Source of the DNA: Sphagnum compactum
Taxonomy: Eukaryota > Bryophyta > Sphagnopsida > Sphagnales
NCBI GenBank assembly: GCA_965153455.1
Contig: OZ234493.1
Coordinates: forward strand, 27,394,213 to 27,458,212
Reading direction: 5' to 3'
Length of the DNA: 64,000 bases
In this document: in pieces, positions 59,001 to 64,000 of the stretch
Position numbering within the stretch: position 1 is the stretch's first letter
Layout of the letters: the number at the start of each line of letters is the position of its first letter
The notes under the pieces: generated by a model
Databases searched by the model: none
What the model was told of the DNA's origin: nothing
Seen by the model: only the letters and a program-made list of their open reading frames with translations
Program-made: the position numbers and the translations under genes

Positions 59001-60802
59001 ATTAGCAAACAATGGTGCTTTCTTCAATATCCTCAAGACAAAGCTTGTTTGTCTTTGAACATTAAGCTAGCTAGGTGGTTTAAGGACTTTGCAAGATGTG
59101 AATGATAAAAGGGTATCATTGGCTCACACAGGGACAGAATGCGGCTTGCACTTTCTATGAAGCAGCTTCAGGCTGACCCTCTTCTGGAGACTCTTGACAC
59201 ACTTATGCCAGTAGAAGCTCAAGTATATTATCCTGTCAACTATTTCACAAGTCCTTGCACTGAGGGAAGAATATAATGTGGAATGCATTGTTATCTGATA
59301 AGTAGCTCTTGTGCTTTTGACCTTATTGAAAGCTAGCCTGTGGGTGACAATCTTGAGATGTGTTTTGAGTGAGAATACCCTCTTAGTAATGAGTGTAAAC
59401 ATGGAATTTGTTGAAGCAGAATACTGATGTTTGTGTTTCTTGAAACTCCTTGAAGGAAGGCACGCTGAGTACAGATTCAGTAGTTCTTGATGCTGAGCTC
59501 CTAGCAACAGCATTGCCAGGCTTGGAGCAGATCTGTGCTGAAATGTTGCAGGAAGAAGGGTATAATTTCGTTAGCTTATTGAAAAACTTGTGTGCAGTAG
59601 ATTTCAAAGTTAAGCTTTTGGTCTTCCTGTGCAGTGAGATGGTGCATAAGAGGAATGGTTAAGGGACTCAGACAGTAGACAACCATTTATTTCTGCCAAA
59701 CAGTGACTCCAGTGAGGGCTAACTTGGTTGATTTGAGAACTTTCAACTTGGTTTGTTCCCAAGTGCACTGAAATACGAGCACTTTTGTGCCAACAAACCT
59801 AACTAATGAAAGCTTCCTTTGTACTCAAGTAGTACTGTGTTTCAGCAGTCCTGACATACACTTGCTTCACCTGTTTTTGTTACAACTTTAGAATCAAGGG
59901 CATTACCCTAGGAAGGCAAAAATTGGAGCAGCGGGCTGTGTCTCAAGACTTGGAGCTATGGCTGTCTAATGTGAGTTTGATACCAAATTCTCCATGTTAG
60001 TATTGGGTACACATGAATTTTAATTGCTTCAACATTAGTCAGTAATTACTGTGACCATTCATAGAACCATTAGGCAAGCTGCCTTTTTGGTTTGCTGCCA
60101 ACATGGGGTCTCTAGGTCCCAAAATTTCTGAAAGAAATGAGCTCTGGGAATGCCTTGCCTGGCATGTTTTACTTGAATGTTCTGGTCATGAGATTTATTG
60201 CCGAAAGAGGTATGATGCATGACATTCTGGCTTTGATTTCTGACAGGAGCCTGTTGAGGATGGCAAGTTCAGTTTGTTGGCACGGGCAGGAAGACAGGTA
60301 ATCTCATAATTGTCACTAAAGTGATGAATTCAGCACATGAACAACTGTGGGCTGTTCTTCTGGACTTCTCCTGCATTTCTTATCCCCATTATTGAGTTCT
60401 GGAATGTAGACTTGTGATGCCATCCTAGTTTGTGCTTTTGTGGGGAAGAATGTCTTTTGGGAGAGCACAAAGTAGCTCAAACATCAACCAGGAGGAGTTG
60501 GGAGCAGAACAATAATGCATTATCCATGTGATCATACCAGAGTTTCATCACCGTAGAGCACTTAAGCAAGAAACTCTGGTGATGAAAGATAGTATCGGAA
60601 GTCTTCTAGTATCAGAACAGCAGTCAGGGGACTTCTGATAGTATCTCTTCTATTATGCTTGTCTTTGAAGAGTGGGGGTATTCTCTGACATGGTTGCAAC
60701 ATGTTTTGCTCATTGCAGGTACAAGAGGTGCAGCTTAACACTGAACTTGACAGAGAAGGAATCAAGGCTGCTGTTCTACGAGTGACAGGGAGGGTGCCAT
60801 GA
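56050..60802 (+). CDS. Chloroplast S1-domain RNA-binding protein, PDE338-like
   Basis: Eleven exons: 56050-56460, 56783-56893, 57207-57366, 57708-57769, 58091-58250, 58839-58959, 59132-59222, 59456-59559, 59892-59970, 60247-60297, 60719-60802; 477 residues; phases agree throughout. The start is the first ATG of the frame; the Ser/Ala-rich, acid-poor N-terminus (1 to about 70) fits a plastid transit peptide. Two S1-type segments follow: IHKGRI...GGLLVRFGSLQGFLPF (about 190-215) and the better conserved VGSIFDGKVNSVADFGAFVD...VSGLIHVSELSWD...EEGQMVRVKVIQVD. Then come LALSMKQLQADPLLETLD, LPGLEQICAEMLQEEG, RAVSQDLELWLSN, DGKFSLLARAGRQ and a C-terminus VLRVTGRVP. The layout matches Arabidopsis At1g71720 (PDE338), needed for pigmentation and thought to act on plastid RNA. 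Exon 2 and its unusual donor (CTG|GTTCTG) are the least certain; the rest is firm. Confidence 0.85.
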
Positions 60803-63109
60803 GCAATCTTGGATGCAAATACCCACAAATTTGAGGTAGTTTGTATTTCTGGAGTGACAGTATCAATGACTGTTTTGTGCCTTCAATCAGAGAGAGGGTT
60901 AATTCACTGCTGTTCAATCAACCAAGCAGTTGCCCACTCATTTTAATGTGAACCTTCTTCCTTGCAACTTCACTTTGCTGTTGGATGCCTTGCATATACA
61001 ACAGCCAGAGGAATTTGAAGTCTTTGGTGGGAACTTTGGGCACTGTATCCTTGGCAAGATCATGGTAGCCTAGTGGTGCTGGTGTGCCAGAGGGGTCCAG
61101 ATACTGGTTTGCAGTGTTGGGCCCTTTTTCTGATGAATTTCTCCTTATTGCTGAAAAAGGAATGGAGACATTTTGCATGTCCACACAAATAATCAATTGA
61201 AATTTGGGGACTGCAAAGCAGTTTTGCCCCATATTTTGGATGACCTGATCAAGGCTCACATGCATATGGTCTTTTAATTGTGGTATCATTTCAGATTTGC
61301 TGACATATTATACTAGTCTTTTCTTCAGGGAGGAAGTCCATCTGTTCCTTTCCCCTAACCCTAATGTGTCAATCTCTGATAGTTGAAATATCCCATCAAG
61401 TGTTCAACTACTCTAAATTGTACAACTAATCTAGGCTAGTACAGCTTCTTTACTTTAGGGGTACTATTTGTGACTTTCATGCTGTCAAATTGTTGACAGT
61501 GAAGAAAGTGCTGTCACTGCAAGCATTTAGTAGAACGTAGAATGTGCAGTACAGTGGTGACCCAAAATGCAAGGAGATTATTTACATTGTGCGCTGACTT
61601 TGTCCTAGAATCTCTGGAAATTGTCATGGTGAGGGATGGGATGCAACTGCTGGTGGGTGAGCCATGAGTGAAGCCCACAAACCGGAGAATCTAGCAAACC
61701 ATATTCAAATTTGTGTTACTGCAATCTCTCTAATTTTTGGATTGTTGTGTGATCACTGCAGCTACAGTTTGTGCAACTATGTGCCATGCCCTAATAGATG
61801 CAGATAATTAGCCTTGAGTGTTTGCATCCTCCTTGATTTTTGCACAAATTTGGTTTGACAAATGCCTGGAAGACTGGTACTTGTTTCTGGACATGTGCAC
61901 AATTATCGGCTTTATGCAACTAGGTTATAAGTAGCTGACACTTAATTTCACTCTGCAAATTGTGTGGTAAGCCAATGCTTGCACACAGGAGAAACTCCAG
62001 TGAAGCAAAATACATTGGACAACTAGAGGCGGGAGTAACACCATCCCATGAATTCTACCATTTCAGCAATTTTGTCAGCTGCCTCTTAATGGCACTGCTT
62101 ACTGCCTGTTGTTCCAACCTCATGGGACTTTGTGCTTAGCAAGTATGTTGCTGCTGTTCATCACATATTTCTCAATGGACTTAATGTGGCAATCTGCTCG
62201 CTCCCCTTTCTTTGACAACCATTCTGGGTGATCCATCTCAATGAGACTCAGGGGATTCCTCTCATCAATTAGCAGCATTGGGGGAGCCATGACTTCTGTA
62301 TACATTGTCATAATCTGATCCACCTACATGAATTATGTGGGCCTCTACGAATTACCTGGGCCTCTACTATTGTCTACCACATTCAAAATGGAGTGCAAGT
62401 TATTTCTCCATCCCCACTTGGAAACATGAAATCTTGGAGAGTGTAGAGTGAGGATGAGTTAAATGCCATCATGTAAACCAATCATTAAGCCATGTGACAA
62501 TGTGCAACATGCTAGACATGATCCATGAACATTATTAACCTTCCTATCAAAAGACGATATGAACTTTATTGCAAACAAGTGTAGGAGAAGGGTTTATCAA
62601 CAGACCTTTTTCTTACGTAAAGTGTTAGTGTGAGAGTGACATTGTGCAGGGACAACGTTGCAATGACAAGAACAGTGAGGAAGGACATATTGGTGAGTGG
62701 AAGTTACTCTAATAAGTTGGAGAGTACCTTCCAAACTGCGTAAGTTACTATTCTTAGAACATCAATGCAGTGTTAGCAAACAAGATTTCTTCAACCTGAT
62801 GAAGGATCAAAATATACAAAATAAAATAAAATGTGATGATGCTTTTACAATTTAGAGGATGCCTAAATGGCTACCCACTTAGCAACACTTGATCTTGAGT
62901 GTTCTTCTAGGTGTTCACCCATCAAGGAGTGGTTGGTGATGGGTGATTCTACCCTAGTCACCTCTCAGACCATTAACATTCATTGCATGAACATATGCAA
63001 TACCAGACCTTTCAAGGCATGGTGAACGCATATAACTACTATGTTGACATTTTCCATTACGTGGTGATCCAGTAATCTGCATGTTATAATATAAAAACAT
63101 CTCCGTTGG
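60803..63109. other. Downstream region without recognised gene
   Basis: The first few hundred bases are probably 3' UTR of the S1-domain gene. Two minus-strand frames (60918-61289 and 62120-62323) look somewhat protein-like, but no family, start context or splice partner supports them. Confidence 0.45.
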
Positions 63110-63405
63110 AATTCAAGAACCGTTGGTTCTGGCTATTTCAAAAACTGTAAAGAATTGCTAGGTTTCATTAAAAGAACCAAGGAAGAACCAAACAGCTTTT
63201 TGGGTGATTATTTTACATTTTCACAAACTCTGAAAATCATGATGTATAGATATCAGAACCGGTTATCTGATTTTTTTTATAACCATGATTGTATAACAAA
63301 TTTAAGTATTTGAATTTCTTGGAACTGTGATTACGGATCCTAAGAACCTCCCTGATACCCAACAGGGGGTTTGGTGTAATTTTTAATAACCGCCCCCACA
63401 CTGAG
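63110..63405. repeat. Dispersed repeat R4, copy 2
   Basis: Shares with 7085-7240 an AAGAACC(A/T)CCCTGATA word and the end motif TAATAACCGCCC...CACTG. The left limit is uncertain. Confidence 0.45.
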
Positions 63406-63535
63406 ACTAACCACCTACATGCATCTGCTCACCTAGTAGCCACATATTATCTACCTCAGCACCTACTACACATACCTATTCAGGTTACCCAAGGTGGAAG
63501 GATTCATCCATGTCTGAGTCATAATAGGTCAGTTT
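63405..63535 (-). repeat. Dispersed repeat R2, copy 4 (partial)
   Basis: Reads on the minus strand with TATGACTCAG, CATGGATGAAT, CCTTGGGTAACC and AATAGGTATGTGTAGTAGG, the order seen in R2 copies 1 and 2. It is followed by R3 as at 12 kb. Confidence 0.55.
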
Positions 63536-63609
63536 GTGACCCCTGGTTCATACCATAAGTAGTTCAGCCCTGTATTCCTTCCCTTTCTCTTCTGAACTGG
63601 TGCTTTTTC

Positions 63610-63745
63610 CTTAGTCAAGGAACAAAATCAAAGGACCCATGTCCAAGAGGACAAATGAACCACCTAAGAGGGCAAACTACAAGGGGAACATCAAGTTCCC
63701 GAACCCCCTCTTGTCGTGAGAAGCATATCAAATAAGGAAAGGGGA
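63610..63745 (+). repeat. Dispersed repeat R3, copy 2
   Basis: Matches 12715-12850: CCACCTAAGAGGGCAAAC, ACAAGGGGAACATCAAGTTC and ATATCAAATAAGGAAAG. An insertion of about 13 bp (TGTCGTGAGAAGC) relative to copy 1 changes the frame, so a coding function is not kept. Confidence 0.65.
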
Positions 63746-64000
63746 AAATTGATTTTGTTTTCTGTAAATTGAAGAAGAAGAAGAAGCTACATACATACAC
63801 ACATTCCCTTGGGTCCTTTGATGACACCCAAATGCTAAAAGTAGCTTGGAGCTTTTGGTGAAAAATAGGTGATCTTCAACTACAACCCTGGCATCATGGA
63901 GCCTCATGTGGTTTAGACCTATAATTGTTTTTACAGCAGATTCCAGATTGCAGAGTCTGCAACAAATTTTCCATGCACAATAATATAATCACACCATGTT

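Noticed and set aside
60918-62323. Minus-strand frames of 123 and 67 codons downstream of the S1-domain gene
   Set aside because: Somewhat protein-like composition but no family, and the first overlaps the probable 3' UTR of the upstream gene.
1-64000. Search by eye for tRNA genes
   Set aside because: GGTTCRANNCC-like words (for example near 25180 and 58548) have no matching acceptor, D or anticodon arms around them. No tRNA could be supported.

Overview
This window looks like nuclear DNA of a land plant, most likely a non-seed plant such as a moss, lycophyte or fern. The basis is plant-type intron-split genes (short GT-AG introns), two typical plant housekeeping genes with telo-box (AAACCCTA) promoter motifs, a chloroplast-type S1 RNA-binding protein, a plant cell-surface kinase-family gene, and an inward-rectifier (Kir-type) potassium channel homologue, a family I would not expect in a flowering plant. 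The exact lineage cannot be fixed from the sequence alone. The DNA is AT-rich and gene-poor: five protein genes in 64 kb, with repeats and decayed mobile elements between them. All gene models below were assembled by eye from reading frames, splice signals and family resemblance. No search or alignment program was run.

Layout. 1-13.8 kb: no convincing gene; AT-rich DNA, a 71-bp tandem repeat, a 3.8-kb inverted-repeat transposon (7724-11557) and several dispersed repeat families. 13.8-17.5 kb: a five-exon Kir-like channel gene (+) whose selectivity filter is not the usual GYG. 17.5-37.6 kb: repeats, an hAT-like miniature element, and a broken pogo/Tigger-type (DDE_1) transposase at 29.6-30.4 kb. 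38.6-40.2 kb: a single-exon kinase-like gene (+) that has lost the catalytic residues and whose 3' end runs into a ~52-bp minisatellite. 42.3-45.15 kb: a complete four-exon NDC1 nucleoporin gene (-). 47.5-49.0 kb: a three-exon secreted cysteine-rich plant protein (-), resembling the Arabidopsis At3g44150 ('Expp1') family. 46.1 kb: a 392-bp miniature derivative of the 3.8-kb transposon lies between these two genes. 49.4-55.8 kb: repeats. 56.05-60.8 kb: an eleven-exon plastid S1-domain protein gene (+), PDE338-like. 60.8-64 kb: no recognised gene; the final 900 bp carries the same repeat families as the 12-13 kb region.

The genes do not form a pathway or operon, as expected for a plant chromosome. 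The best leads are the Kir-like protein with a rewritten filter, the pseudokinase, and the matched full-length and miniature transposon pair, whose internal deletion junction can be read directly.
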